DNA of 64,000 bases from Vicugna pacos (lineage: Eukaryota; Chordata; Mammalia; Artiodactyla; Camelidae). Below, piece after piece: positions 21,651 to 33,640 of the stretch (its first letter is position 1; the number at the start of each line of letters is the position of its first letter). Below the pieces are notes generated by a model. That model had not been told where the DNA came from, made no database searches, and saw only the letters and a list, made by a program, of their open reading frames with translations. A program made the position numbers and the translations under genes. The stretch lies in contig NC_133019.1 of assembly GCF_048564905.1 (NCBI RefSeq), forward strand, positions 13,372,501 through 13,436,500, written 5' to 3'.

Positions 21651-22954
21651 GGGAAATAACAACTAGAAAGACTGTGGGACTGGGTGGCCTTTGCTAAGCA
21701 CCATCGATTTGCTGAAGAGAGAAAATGGCAGGCTCAGATCCACGGCCAGTTAAAAGCAAAGTCACAGTGTTTAAAGAGGACTTTCATTCTGCAGCCGGCA
21801 GCTGACGGAGCTAAAAGCCAGGCAGGCGTAGGCCTTCGTCGTAGGAGTGGCAGAACTGAATTCTCAGCCCCCGTGAATCACCTCTGCTGAAGCAGGGCCC
21901 TGATATGGAAGATGTGGGACCCTGACACTTGGAGTGGGACTGTCTGCATCAGTGTACTTAAGAACTGATTCCCTAGAATCCCCCAGATCTTCTGTGTCTG
22001 TGCAAAGGGCCTGCTCTCCCTGGTTAAAAGCCAGAGAGGCCCCTACTTGCTTGAAGATGATGCAGAGGTCTCCAATGACGCCTTAAGGAAGGACACTGCT
22101 TGCCTTCCTCAGATCTTCCCTGCCCCACTTCTGGCCATCGGAACCACAGACCGGGGTCAAATGTCAGCACAGGCAGACTGGGGAGGTGCTGGGCCTGGCT
22201 GAGGGCTTAGAGGGTTATATCCAGGACCACAGGACCTGGCTGTCACACAGTGACAGGAAGACAGGGATGGACCCAGAAGGGCCTGGACTGGGGAGGGGGC
22301 CGGAACATAAAGCTGGGCAGGGAGAGTTTTCTAATGCAGGGCATTCTCCTGTGACACAGGATATAAAAGCCCTGGCAAGGGCCCCGAGTTTTGATTTTAA
22401 CATGCGGCTAGGATGGCTCCTGGAAGCTTGGCTCAAGCAACAGCCCACATGAAACAAAACAGACTTGTCAGAATCGCCACGTTGAACTGGGTGGGAGGAG
22501 ATGGAAAGGCTCCGGGAAGGGGGCACGTTATATAAGGGGTCTGTTAACAGAAGTGGGTCTGTTCTATAATCTGGAAAATCCACCAACCAACCGTGCTTTT
22601 CAGGGGGGCCTGGATGACACTCTGACTACGAAGGTGATAAGGGGCACCCGCATCTCCAGAGGGTTCAGTGGTCAGACCGAAGGAGATCCTGTTATACTCT
22701 AGGCTCCCTACTAGAAGTCGGAATGTTCCAGAACAGCAGAGGCCAGGTGGGAGAGCCTGGTTGTCAGAGGCAAGGTGAGCATAATGATGTAACGGGCGAC
22801 AGGGTTGGGCTGGCAGCCAGGTGAGCCTGACCTGCAGAGACGTCTGGAAATGGTACACAGATCATGGTGTCCCTGGAGGCAAAATAGATGGGAGACTAGC
22901 AAGAACGCTACTTAATGCATATGTAATAGAAAGAGATGAAGGATGGATAAGCAT
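21651..22954. other. Mostly unclassified sequence, possibly an old repeat at 22490-22930
   Basis: No gene. The part at 22490-22930 has the look of an old repeat, and given what follows it may belong with the ERVL fossil to its right, but I could not match it. Confidence 0.35.
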
Positions 22955-23206
22955 ATTTTTTGATTGGATTGTTTGGGGCTTTTGTTGTTGAGTTGTATGA
23001 GCTGTTTGCATATTCTGGAAATTAAGCCCTTGTCTGTTGCATCTTTTGCAAATATTTTCTCCCAGTCTGTATGTAGGTTGTTGTTTTGTTTCGTTTATGG
23101 TTTCCTTTGCTGTGCAAAAGCTTGTAAGTTTGATTTGGTCCCATCTATTTATTTTTGCTTTTGTTTCTTTTGCTTTGGGAGACTGACCTAAGAAAACATT
23201 GCTATG
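22955..23206 (-). mobile_element. L1, inverted 5' piece
   Basis: The + strand here is the reverse complement of L1 ORF2 sequence: 'ggaaattaagcccttgtctg' and 'ctttgctgtgcaaaagcttg' are antisense ORF2 motifs. It joins head to head with the direct 3' piece that starts near 23207, the structure made by twin priming during L1 insertion. Confidence 0.8.
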
Positions 23207-23695
23207 CTTTATATATACAAAGGAATATTACTCAGCCATAAAAAGAATGAAATTACACCATTTGCAGCAACATGGATGGACCTAGAGATGATCATATGAA
23301 GGGAAGTAAGTCAGACAGAGAAAGATAGATATCATATGATGTCACTTATATGTGGAATCTAAAAAATGATACAAATGAACTTATTTTCAAAACAGAAAGA
23401 GAGTCACAGACACAGAAAACAGACTTATGGTTACCAAAGGGGAAAGAGGGGGAAGGGATAAATTAGGAGTTGGGGATTAACAGATACATACCTCTGTATA
23501 TCAAATTAAAAAACAGAAAAACAAAGAACTACTAGATAGCATAGGGAACTATATTCAGTATCTTGTACTACCCTATACTGAAAAAGAATATGAAAAAGCA
23601 TGTGTACATATATATATGTAAGACTGAATCACTATGCTGTACACCAGAAACTAACACAACATTATAAATCAACTAAACTTCAATTAAAAAAAAAA
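23207..23695 (+). mobile_element. L1, direct 3' piece with poly(A)
   Basis: Direct end of ORF2 and 3' UTR: 'aaggaatattactcagccat', then 'gcaacatggatggacctaga', then 'cttatatgtggaatctaaaa', closing with 'aacttcaattaaaaaaaaaa'. The 3' UTR is of the type I associate with cetartiodactyl L1s and is nearly the same as the element at 62565. A target duplication is not clear; only AGCATA recurs near both ends. Confidence 0.85.
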
Positions 23696-23709
23696 TACGA
23701 GCATAAAGC

Positions 23710-25640
23710 CAAGTTCAGCTTCCCTAGTAGAAGTCATGATTTTCTGTCTAGTTTTCAGACCTGAGTCAGTTCTCAAACCCAGAACTCACTGAGTAAAGGA
23801 GAGGCCAAATTCTCAGAGAGGGGGCCCTGCAACACCGTGGTGAGTGCATACAGTTGAACACTGTGTACCGCCGTGATTTCCCCCAGTTGTCCCCCAAAGC
23901 ACCTACAGTTACTGACATGCAGAGCCAGGCACTGAGCAAAGGAATACCTAGAACCTTGTGAGGTCTGCTGGAGACAAAGCCTGCACTGACACTGTCACCG
24001 GAGGACACGAAGCGCAGTGATGACGCCCTCCTTAGGTTAGCAGGGGCCAGGTAATAAATGGAGTTCTGGTCCCAAAGTGTCTCAAAATATCCACCTGGTG
24101 GCCATTTCCCTAGTTGCTGAAATATGATTGAAATGGACATCGTGAGCAGAAGGTATAAACTCTACTTGGTTCTTTGATCTAGAGAGTAAGAACATTGACC
24201 AGGAAAGACCAGTAGGACCCCCTGAAAGTTCCCTCCCTCCACCAGGACAGACAGTCAAAAATGATACCACATTCCAGGGAAGATGGCAAAGATTAGTGGC
24301 ACCCTGACTGATTGAAAGGAGACTGAGGTGGTGGTTCCTTGTCATCGTCCCAGTTAATTCAGCAGCCTGGCCCCTGCAAAATGCAGGTGGACTGTGATGG
24401 ACGACAGTGAGCTGCTGCAAGTTTGCCCAAGTGGTAGTCCCGATTGTGGTCGCTCTATCAGACATCCTACGTGTACTGGAGATTAACATGGCCTTGGATA
24501 CACGGTATGTAGCTATTGATCTGGTGAATGCATTCTTTTTTTTTTTCATACTCATAAGCAAGGAGGATCAAAAACAGCATTAATAGGGAACAGACAACAG
24601 TATATATTCACCTTGTCTCGGGGAATGTTAATTCTCTGTCCATAAGATGGTCCAAAGTGTCTGACACCACCTGGGCATTCTATAAAACATCAGAATGGCC
24701 CATTGTATTAATGCCATCGTGTTAAGTGGACCCAGTGAGGAGAAGTGACAATACTTTGGATGCCATGGTAAGATCCAGGCTGTCCAGAGGGTTGGTGATA
24801 AACCCGAGAGACTGCCACATCACTGAAGGTTTTAGAGGACCGATAGCCTAGAGGTTGTGTCCCTCACCCTACCCTGGACGAGTTATCGCTCCTTGTATCT
24901 CCTACCACTAAGAAAGAAATGCAACACCTACTGGGCCTCTTGGTGCTTTGGAGAAAGCATATTCCATACCGGGGAATTCTGCTACAACCCATTCATCCGG
25001 TGACATTAGCAGGCCTCTGGCTTGGACCGTGTAAGGTAGGTCAACCCACTGGGCAAGTTACTTAGACCAACAGAAATGCTAGAATGTGAGAGCTGCAATG
25101 GGTGGTGGAGGGAGAAAATACCGAGCAGCATCGTAGCTTCTGGAACAAACTACAGGGCTGTGGTTCATTCTCTTCACCCTCCTTTCTAAGACTTTCCAGG
25201 AAATTGTGACCTATCAGAATCCCAGAGACACCGTGATGGAGTAAACGCAACAGGAGAAGTAAGTGGATCAGAGCTGTGCAAAGGTGGACTGCAAAAGATG
25301 CTGCTGGTACCTAACTCAGACACCCTTCACCGGCTGTGAGTGTCGGGCACCTGACTTGGGAGGCGACAGTCCCCTGCCCCAGGAGATGATCTCAGCCAAC
25401 GACTGACCGGCATGGGGAGGACAAAGGTCCTCAAGGCGGGGGATAACACTGGTGCCTTCAGCGCTCTAGGTCAGTGCTTCCCCATGGGACCAGTCTGAAG
25501 CTACTGCCCACGTTTTAACTCTGCTTCTCCAGCTCTCCTGCCCTCGCCCGCTTCCCTCACTCCTAACAATGCTCCCCTTAAAAATCACCAGTACAAGAGT
25601 TCCCACTCACGATCTGCTCCTAGTACCCAGCCTAAGACAG
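23710..25640 (+). mobile_element. ERVL internal fossil (pol region), possibly with 3' LTR remnant
   Basis: In pieces the + strand between about 24370 and 25050 resembles the reverse transcriptase and the region just after it in ERVL-group polyproteins. The sequence from about 25300 to 25640 looks like the end of an LTR. The part at 23710-24370 probably belongs to the same element but is less certain. It is a very old fossil with many breaks and no long frame. ERVL elements spread in early placental evolution. The 5'-inverted L1 lies directly to its left and may have landed inside it. Confidence 0.6.
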
Positions 25641-26219
25641 TACCTACATTTATGTGTGTGTATTTATTATTACTTTTTTTTTTTAACAGACCATCTCTTC
25701 TCCAATGCTGTCATTCAGTGTATACTCCACAAATCCAGTTGTCATTTTTGGCACTTCCTGAATTACGTTCATTAACGACACGACCCACATATCCCAAAGT
25801 CCAATTTACTTTATCATCTCATGTCTCAGTTAAGTAATTCCCATCTGCATGTTTTGAAGGATGGAGAAATTTGCACTAGGAGAAGCTTACCAATTCAAGC
25901 TGACTTAGTAGGTGGAATCATATCACATAATTGAACTTGAACTTCCTGAATTCCATTATACAAATTCAGAGAAAGAGAGAAGAGGAGAGAGAGAGAGAGA
26001 GAGGCTTTTATTTACCCATTGTCTTTTCTTCCATAGCTCAAATTCAAAGAGAAATAAAAGGAATTAATTTTTGGCTTTTGAGCTTCTGAGAGCCCATGTT
26101 TTGGAGATTTTAAGGATTTGCAGGGAGACGTTTGACAATACCTCCTTTTTACCTTGCGTGCTTGATTTTTAAAGCAGACTCTCCTGTGAGAAACTATTGA
26201 ATTATCCCGCAGTTTAGAC
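25641..26219. other. AT-rich unique sequence with short (GA)n
   Basis: A T-run lies at 25674-25684 and a (GA)n run of about 18 bp at 25985-26002. No gene. Confidence 0.45.
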
Positions 26220-26370
26220 TCTTCCTTTCAGACTAGGCTCCCCCACTTCTGTCTGAATTGGTGAAGTTTGACTAAATGTGGACAGCAAATGAATTGCAAA
26301 TTCTATGTAAATGTGTATAAATTAGCACCATTATTAGAATAATTTGCATCAACAGCTCTATAACTAGGCA
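26220..26370. promoter_or_regulatory. Candidate enhancer-like block with octamer motif
   Basis: A repeat-free AT-rich block contains the POU octamer ATTTGCAT at 26342-26349, AATTAGCACCATTATTAG just upstream and ATGAATTGCAAATT near 26289. The combination is typical of POU/homeodomain-bound elements but rests on composition only. Confidence 0.3.
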
Positions 26371-27633
26371 GTAACCTGGGAGGGAAGGGCAGTGGGCAAA
26401 GGATGGGGGAAGCAGGGAAGACAGCCCAGGAGCCTGGGGTCCCCACCTGTATGTTAATGAGACTCCATTTTCCCATCTCCAGATCTCTTGGCACAAGACC
26501 TTGGGGATCTAAAATCCATACCCTGCTCTTGTCTGGTTCTTGCCAAGATCCCTTGTTGTTGCTGCTTGGGGGAACCCAGCTTTTCCTGCTCAGTGTAGCA
26601 CAGTGGGAGGCCCTGGGATCTGGAGTGTAGACTGCTCAGATCTCCTGCTTTCAGGGTGACAGGCGAAATCACACTCCTATCCTCAGTTTCCTCATCAAGA
26701 AAATGGGATGTGCAAGAAGTACTTCCTCCCACACTGTCTCCCAGGACTCTGGTTCCAGTAAGATCAGGCACTGGGCTGTAGCGTTCTCTACGTGCGTTTG
26801 GTACTGTTCTGATAGCTGAGTTCCTCTAGCCAGCAAGCAGCAGATCCAGGAAGAAACCCGGATTCGTCTGGCCTCACAGCCCCTGTGTGGCTCCCTCCCA
26901 TTGCCCAGGCATGAAGCACAGTTTATTTCCATGTCATCCATTCTTCTAGCACCACTTGATCTCCTGTCTCATGTGGGTACAGTTCTCTTAAGGCCAGAGA
27001 TGGCGTCCTCTTATGCCGTTAGCACCCTGTCCTCAACGCGCAGTCTGGGGGCCACGCCCAGGTGAGCACCAGTGCTTCTTTCTCTCTCTCCCCGTAGCCC
27101 GGGGCAACAGGGGAAATGACACGAAACTCCCATCCCCTTGTCTATAGCTGCCCTTGAACCACCCACCCTTGAGCAAATGCGGGCAGCTCACAGGGGCACA
27201 GGGAGTCGCAAAGAATGTCTGATGAAGCAAATGACCACCTGCTTGCCTTTGGAATGAATCATGTGGATTTTCTTTTTGGCATATTTGCCATGAAAATGCA
27301 TGTCCATGCTCTGAACCCAGCCCAGAGGATAATCAGTGGCCGGAAGAAAAGCACCAAGATATGGGGGTCATCCCCCAGCAGATACGTGAGCACCTGTCAT
27401 GGAAACATCACAGGGCTGGGGTTCAGAACGAGCACTGGTTCCTGCTCTGTGGTCTCGTAAGCCTCCTGTGCCCCCTCGCATCCTTCACTGAGGGCCTGTG
27501 AGGGTGAAGTGGGATTTCCTATGTGAAGGGAATCTGCTGTGATTTCACGATGGTCAACGACCTCTGGCACAGACTAGCCAGCTCTTCAGTTCCTGGCTGC
27601 TGGTCCAACCTTGCGCCTGCCTCTCCCTCCCTC
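26371..27633. other. Unique sequence, traces of MIR and L2
   Basis: A worn MIR-like core is visible at 26650-26720 and a weak L2-like tail at 26970-27050. No gene. Confidence 0.4.

Positions 27634-27672
<39 letters not shown>
27634..27672. repeat. (CA)n microsatellite
   Basis: About 19 uninterrupted CA units, long enough to be length-polymorphic. Confidence 0.95.
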
Positions 27673-27674
<2 letters not shown>

Positions 27675-27784
27675 TGCTCTCGTCCCGGAGAACTGCTGGT
27701 CATCCCAGCTGTCTTTGCTCACACTGCTAGCTCTTCCCTGAATGGCTTTTCCTGCTCCATTTGCTTGGCCAACGTCTACTGATT

Positions 27785-27925
27785 AATCCATCCATTCAAC
27801 AGATGGACGTTTTATTGAGCATCCACTGTGTGCCAATCTCCGTGACAGGCACTGGGGACACGATGGGGCACTAAACAAAGATGGTTCCTTTCCTGATAGA
27901 GCTTATATTTTCTGAATGATTTAAC
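27785..27925 (-). repeat. L2 LINE 3' end
   Basis: 'ttattgagcatccactgtgt' followed by 'ggcactggggacacgatggg' is the reverse complement of the L2 3' end. Weak L2-like sequence on the other strand follows at 27930-28060. Confidence 0.75.
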
Positions 27926-28199
27926 ACTCAGTTTAAATATTACAGCCTTCCCTGCAATCCACCCTCCCTTGGCAGATTTAAGGGCCACCTCCTTTGTACC
28001 CCGCCAGTGTCTAAAATTCTTCAACAAAAACATCTTTATTGCTGCACTAACTCACATCCTGCCCCTACCCTCCTCTCCCCTCCCTTTTCCTGCCTGTCTT
28101 TCTTTTCCCCTTTCCCCTCTTTCTCTCCCTCCGTCCCACTGGCAACCATCTTCTTTGTCCTTCCTTGGAATTGCTGAGACTAGTCTTCGAAATGAGAAG

Positions 28200-28320
28200 G
28201 TGACTACTTTCAAACAGATAAAAGAAAGCCCTTCTTTTCCCAGCAGATAATTAATTTATGTCACTTGCTGGTCGTAGAACATAATTGAGGCCAAGGGCTT
28301 AAGAAGGCCCCGAGAAGGAA
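28200..28320. promoter_or_regulatory. Candidate enhancer-like block
   Basis: Repeat-free, with AGATAATTAATTTATG at 28245-28260 combining a GATA-like and a homeodomain core, and CATAATTGAGG near 28281. Low confidence. Confidence 0.3.
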
Positions 28321-28534
28321 TCAGACACGTAGTCACACCAGGGGCAATGTACCACTCACTCCGCTTCCCCTTCCCTGGAGGGCGGGGTTAGCTAGCCCTG
28401 CCCTGAGCTGGGTGGCAAAGAGCTTCTCAGTCTATTAAGGGGCCCCGGCCAGGTGCAGCCCTCACTTGCCACATAGCAAGCAGGAGCCAGCTTTCTGGCA
28501 TCAGTGATGGGCTTGCCATCAAAGGGTGGATGGA

Positions 28535-28640
28535 GGATGAGTCGGAAGGGTTGGATTCAAGTCCCGGGTCTGTCGTTTTGCTAGCTGACTGATTCAGACA
28601 TGTTCCTTAACCTCTCGCAGTCTCCGGTTCCTTCAAACCC
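28535..28640 (+). repeat. MIR SINE fragment
   Basis: 'ggattcaagtcccgggtctg' followed by 'ttccttaacctctcgcagtc' matches the MIR 5' half. A second worn MIR-like stretch lies at 28920-29010. Confidence 0.6.
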
Positions 28641-29784
28641 ATGAATCCTGTGTGTTTCTCCCCCCCAGGGCTGTGGAGAGACTTGGGAGGTGGACCTTGG
28701 CAAGGCAGAGGATGTGGAGGACTTGGCGTTCCAGGCCCGCTCATACTGTCTCTCCCCGTTGGGTGTAGTCAAAGGCTGGATGCTGGGGAGAGGATGCTCC
28801 CCAGAAGCTTAAAGTCTAAAGCTGCCAGCTTGACCTTGGCTACAAGGCCCATCCTGCTGGCAGGTGTGATCTCAGGTGAGATCCTGGGAGCAGAAGTGAC
28901 TTAGCATCCCTGAGACCCAGGCTTGTGTCCGGCATAACCAGCTGTGAGGTCCCAGCGACTCCTTTTGCCTTTCTTTGACTCTCGGTTTCTTAATCGGCAG
29001 AATTAACATAGGGGGTTGGAGCAAAGAGAATTGTCCCAGAGCATCCATTGTTCAAAATGTGCTCCTCAGAGCACTAGTGGAAATTTCAAGAAAGGAGTTC
29101 CAGAAAAAAAAATTCAAGAAAAAGTTTGAGACATGCTGCTTAATATATAAGGACGACTGGGGGCAGTGAACATATTGCATCTCTTCAAAAGCCTCCCATA
29201 AGGAGGACTGTTTCTGTTCAACCTGGTTTGGCCCAAATTTTGCAGAACCTTTATTAAATTCCAATGGATGTTGGTGCTCACGGGCATAAGCTTTGGGGGG
29301 GCACGTGATAAAGTAGTCTTGGGTTTTTCCCTGTCTCCCTGCCTCCGTGGTTCTTACACAGCAATTATACACACAGGTGGGGGCGGGGGGCGGGGGGGGC
29401 GCATCCAACCTCACAGCAAGGATTGGCTGGTGGTCACGCTGCGCTATTTTGAGATGTCCTGTGCAGACTCTCTGCCATCTCCTCTTTCCCGATTATGTTT
29501 TTTCTGGTCAGGTGACATTCAGGCAGCATTCTCTGAGCAGACAACACCCAACAGAGGGAGAGGGGCGGGTGGCTTGGGATCCACCAGACAGGTAGCCCCG
29601 GGTGGGTAACTGGGAGTGCCTGCAGGTGCCTGCACGAGGCACATTTTGCAAACCAGCCCCTTGAGGCTCTCTGTGAGCTGAGTCTCCGGAACTGGCAGCC
29701 CCCACCTGTAGAATAGCAGCCGAGACAGCGAAACCAGCAGAGCAACTCAGCATTGCCACAAAAAAAAATGCACTGGGCGCTTCA
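28641..29784. other. Unique sequence with a G-run cluster
   Basis: A cluster of G-runs lies at 29377-29399 (GTGGGGGCGGGG type). It meets the usual four-run pattern for a G-quadruplex on the + strand. No gene. Confidence 0.5.
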
Positions 29785-29905
29785 ACTGTCCCAGGCACTG
29801 CACTGATGGCTGGAGACCCAGAGGTGACTCAGACCCTCTCCCTGACCTTGAGGTGCCCTTGGACTGGGGGAGGAAGGGGGCAAGAGACAGCACATCAACA
29901 GGTAA
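29785..29905 (-). repeat. L2 LINE 3' fragment
   Basis: 'tcccaggcactgcactgatg' with the following 'ctggagacccagaggtgact' fits the reversed L2 3' end. Confidence 0.6.
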
Positions 29906-29919
29906 CAGCCTCTATTCTT

Positions 29920-30055
29920 ACACACTGATGGGCAGGATCGCCTGGGAACTCGGTTAAAAATTCAGGTGCCTGGCTTCCAGCCCAGGTCTTGGGAATTAGA
30001 ATCAAGGGGGTGGGGCCCAGGCATTTGTATATTATGATAGGTGACTAGACCGGGG
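29920..30055 (+). mobile_element. MER5A-type hAT MITE
   Basis: 'ggatcgcctgggaactcggt' and 'aagggggtggggcccaggca' match the body of MER5A. The ends are worn. Confidence 0.7.
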
Positions 30056-30167
30056 ACTTACTGAATTTCCTGGATAGGGCTGGTGGGAGAAGCATGCACT
30101 TCGGATTCAGAATGTTGGCTGGTGTTCCCTGGTCAAGGCTTCCTCACTCCAATCCTTAGCTTCTTCC

Positions 30168-30645
30168 CCCCACCCCAGCTTTACTGAGGTATAATTGGCA
30201 AAATTATAAGATATTTAAAGGATACAACATGATGATTTGATTTACGTACACATTGTGAAAGGATTCCCCCGTCTAGTTAATTAACACATCCATCACCTCC
30301 CATATTTGTCTCTCTCTTTCTCTCTCTCTCTCTCTTTTTTTTTTTTTTTGGTGAGAACATTTGCTCTCCTAGCAGATTTCAATGATACAGCACACTGTTA
30401 TCAACTATAGTCACCCTGATTTACATGAATTCGCAGACCTTATAAGATGCTGAGGATTTGTGCCCTTTTACGAGCCTCTCTCTGTTTCCCCACACCCCTC
30501 ATTCCACCTAAACCCAGCAACCAATCTTTTACTCTGTTTCTCGGAGTTTAACTTTTTTTTTTTAAGAGACCACGTACAAGTGAGGCCGTGCAGTGTTTGT
30601 GTCTCCCACTCAGTTTCTTTATTGAACATGCTCATGCCTTTGTGG
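30168..30645 (-). mobile_element. L1M 3' UTR fragment
   Basis: The + strand reads 'ctttactgaggtataattgg', 'gtacacattgtgaaaggatt' and 'gttatcaactatagtcaccc', which is the reverse complement of an L1MA/L1MB 3' end. A CT/T-rich tract at 30306-30349 lies inside it. Confidence 0.8.
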
Positions 30646-31114
30646 GAGGCGTGACATTGGAACAGAGCAGGTGGAGCTGCCGGTGCGGAGTCTGGCCTGA
30701 CACAGGAGCGCAGGGAGTGGTGGCCATTCTCCGTGTGGGTCTTGAAGAGCAGTGGAAACACAGACGGAAGAAGAGTCACCCGTCCATCCATCAACATCCA
30801 TCAAACCACTTCCACCGGCTGCATCTCAAAGGGAGGGAGCCAGGCTGGGTTCTGGATGTGCCTGGAACTCCCTGGATCCAGGGGTGTGCCCATCGGCACA
30901 AAGAGGTGCCGCCTAACCGCCAAGGCTGACTTTGAGGCAGACACTGCAGTGCTTCTCACAGGGCAGGACTTGGTGGCGGCCGGGGGCTTGTGAGTTTCTG
31001 CAGTGTCGCCTGGCTCTCTTGAGCCAAGATCCAAATGCCCTGCGACAGCAACTCCTTTGGTCTGATTCACATATTTAGGACCAAAGCATTTTTTTTTATA
31101 GCATTTATGCATTT
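30646..31114. other. Unique sequence, no gene seen
   Basis: Nothing recognised. Confidence 0.4.
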
Positions 31115-31245
31115 CCTGTGGGCCTACCTGTTGCCTTTGCCAGCTCCTCAAGGCCAGGAGCTGGACACTGGACACCTCTTCTCCCCTCACCTAGTGCCAC
31201 ACAAGCAATAAGAACTCAGTAAAAACTTGCGGCTAATTGATAATT
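31115..31245 (+). repeat. L2 LINE 3' end (worn)
   Basis: 'gctcctcaaggccaggagct' followed by 'taagaactcagtaaaaactt' fits the L2 tail. Confidence 0.5.
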
Positions 31246-32019
31246 GATCTGTTGCAGCAGGGACAGCAGACGCCAGCTGTGGCTCTTTCGTCCGCAATTT
31301 GGGTTCATTTCCACCTTTAAGGAGTGCATGCATTATTATATTATCATATTATGCAAACTAAATAATCTAAAAAGACAGATAGTTAACAAACAGACTAGTA
31401 GATTAGGGCTGGCCTGTGGGACTCAGCCGAATCAGCCAGCCTCCTCATCTGCCTGTGATCAGGGCCCCGGATCTTTATCGTTCAGCCGAGTCAAGCAACA
31501 TACCAGGTTCCCAGAGGAGTAGAATGAGATTTCAATTACATATCTATTTTTCTTTTTATCACTTCACTGAAATAACACGGGCCTCCCTGGCTCTAAATTG
31601 CCAAAAAAAAAAAAAAACCCCAAAACAGTTTAACTTAAGGAGACAAATAGACACTAATTACAGAGCAAAGTGGAGTCCAAAGCATCAAGGCACTTGGCTG
31701 AGAAATGCCTCCGTCACTCCCTCCCAGGCAAAGCTGGAAGAAACTGAGGCTTCCTCTCCTGCCACTTGACTCTCAGAAGCCCTCCCCTCAGAGGGGCAGG
31801 AGCATGGTGGGGGTACTGGGGACAGCAGAGCCATCTGGGGAGAAGAGTTTGGATATGCCTCTTTTAGCCCTGGCAAGCTATTAACTCGAAGACTGTGGCA
31901 TCTGTTCCTTTGTATAATAATCTGTGCTGTTGTCTACATTCTTATCTATTTAGAGGCACCCTCTAAATCCTAATCGGGACTGCAGCTTCCAGTGAACAGA
32001 GGGACAATACTTAGACATC
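31246..32019. other. Unique sequence, no gene seen
   Basis: A poly(A) run lies at about 31604-31617. AT-rich at 31330-31400. No gene. Confidence 0.4.
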
Positions 32020-32135
32020 AGGTGACCCGACTGATGCCAGCTTCAGGACCACAACTGGTGGCGTGACCTTGGACAATTACTTCACCTCTCTGCTTCAGTT
32101 TCCTCTTCTGTAGAGTGAGATCCAGCAGTGTGCTG
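32020..32135 (+). repeat. MIR SINE fragment
   Basis: 'ggcgtgaccttggacaatta' followed by 'cttcagtttcctcttctgta' is the MIR core. Confidence 0.75.
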
Positions 32136-32934
32136 GTGGGTGTTTAGCCAGCTCTCCAGGGAGGAGAAGTCCTTATCTGCAGCTTTTGCCAATTTCCATG
32201 GTGTAAATACTCCCACCATAGCCGATTTCAAGCTGCCAACCTGACGTCACTGAACAACAAATTGGGAAGGACTGCCGACAGGCAGCTCTCCTGCACCCAC
32301 TGGCTGAGATCTTGTCCGTCATCAAATCCAGTAATAATGTGATAGCCATGCAGAATGTATTCAGTCTCTCTCCCTGTCTAGGTCCATATGTAGCCTTAGT
32401 TCCTGAAGCAAAATCTAGATGGTAGGTAATAAGAAAAACAGCTAGCTTCTGCCCATCTCAGAGGTGGGGTAAGAGAGAAGGAAACAGTGCTTCCAACATG
32501 AGATAAAAACAAAATACAGAATTTTGTTTCTTATTTACATCAGTATTTAATGAATATGGAATAACACTTATTAATAAAATGTAATAATATATTCTAACTT
32601 TCATTGAGTGGAGAACACTCTTCCCTCCTTTTTGGCCTTTGTAAAGGAGAAGGTGGACAATTTATTCCATGTCAAGCAACTTTGACAAGGGACAGATCGA
32701 CAAGGTGCCTTCTCCCCATCTGTCACACCCAAGTTTGCATGCTCAACAAATGCTTGGTGGCTGTGTGTTGATGAGACCTTCTGGCTGTGTGAACTTTCCT
32801 CCTTTACGAATGGCAGAGATCTGATCACCAGGCACTGGGTACCAACTGGACCATTCAAGTGTCCCCAACATGCCCGTGCTGCCTGCCCATCCGTGCATTC
32901 GCCTGTCTCAAAAGCCTCTTCCTCCAGCTCTTCC
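32136..32934. other. Unique sequence, no gene seen
   Basis: AT-rich at 32515-32600. The open frame on the - strand at 32601-32936 shows no family resemblance. Confidence 0.4.
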
Positions 32935-33170
32935 ACAGACCCTTCCTGTCCTTAGAAAGCCTCTCTTTCTTGGACCCACCATTGCACTGTGACCTCTCTC
33001 ATGGCACAGATCTTATTTTACCTTGACTATGGTCACTGGCGCTCTTGTTCTCTCCCTCAACCAGACTGTGAGCATCTTGAAGGGAAGAGATTAGGTCTTC
33101 GTAATCATTTTCGTATTTCCTGAAGTGTGCATAATAAGTGCTTTTTGAATTTTAATTGAATTTGTAGGAC
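32935..33170 (+). repeat. L2 LINE 3' end
   Basis: 'accagactgtgagcatcttg' and the following 'aagggaagagattaggtctt' match the L2 3' end, closing with 'taataagtgctttttgaatt'. Confidence 0.8.
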
Positions 33171-33419
33171 TAGAAGGTGATAGAGTTCCTTAATCTAAAG
33201 AGTTCTTTAAAAAGTGAATTCTGAAGTTACATTCAATTGAAGAATATGCAGACTAGCACTAGCCAGGACTGTTGATGTGCGGGAGAGTGGGGGACAACAA
33301 AATTCTTAGTGTGCTCGGCGGGATGCTGAGAGATACAACCCCACTCCCTCTCACACACACACAGTAATTTGCTTGGCATTCCAACCTTATTCACTTCCTC
33401 AAATAAGGTATTTATTTAT

Positions 33420-33640
33420 ACCCACATTCATTAATTTTATAATTGAAATTAATTGAACAAGAATGTTTTCAATATCTTCTAAGCACATGGAACATTGCTA
33501 GGTGCCACGGAAGATAAAAGTGGGAGAATAGAAAGTCTGTGCCCCCTGGGAGCTTGGAGTGTGATGGGGGGGATATGTTTGATCTATTTGAAATGTAGAA
33601 AGTGACCTGGGGGCAGTTAGGGACTACTTGACCTCAACCT
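33420..33640 (-). repeat. L2 LINE 3' end
   Basis: 'attgctaggtgccacggaag' and 'ccccctgggagcttggagtg' are the reversed L2 end. Further L2 in the same orientation at 34560-35060 may be the same element, split by the L1M end at 34350. Confidence 0.65.

Noticed and set aside
24082-24561. Open frame of 159 codons on the - strand
   Set aside because: Antisense to the decayed ERVL pol region, so not a host gene.
30306-30349. Polypyrimidine tract as a splice acceptor
   Set aside because: Lies inside a reversed L1M 3' UTR and has no following exon.
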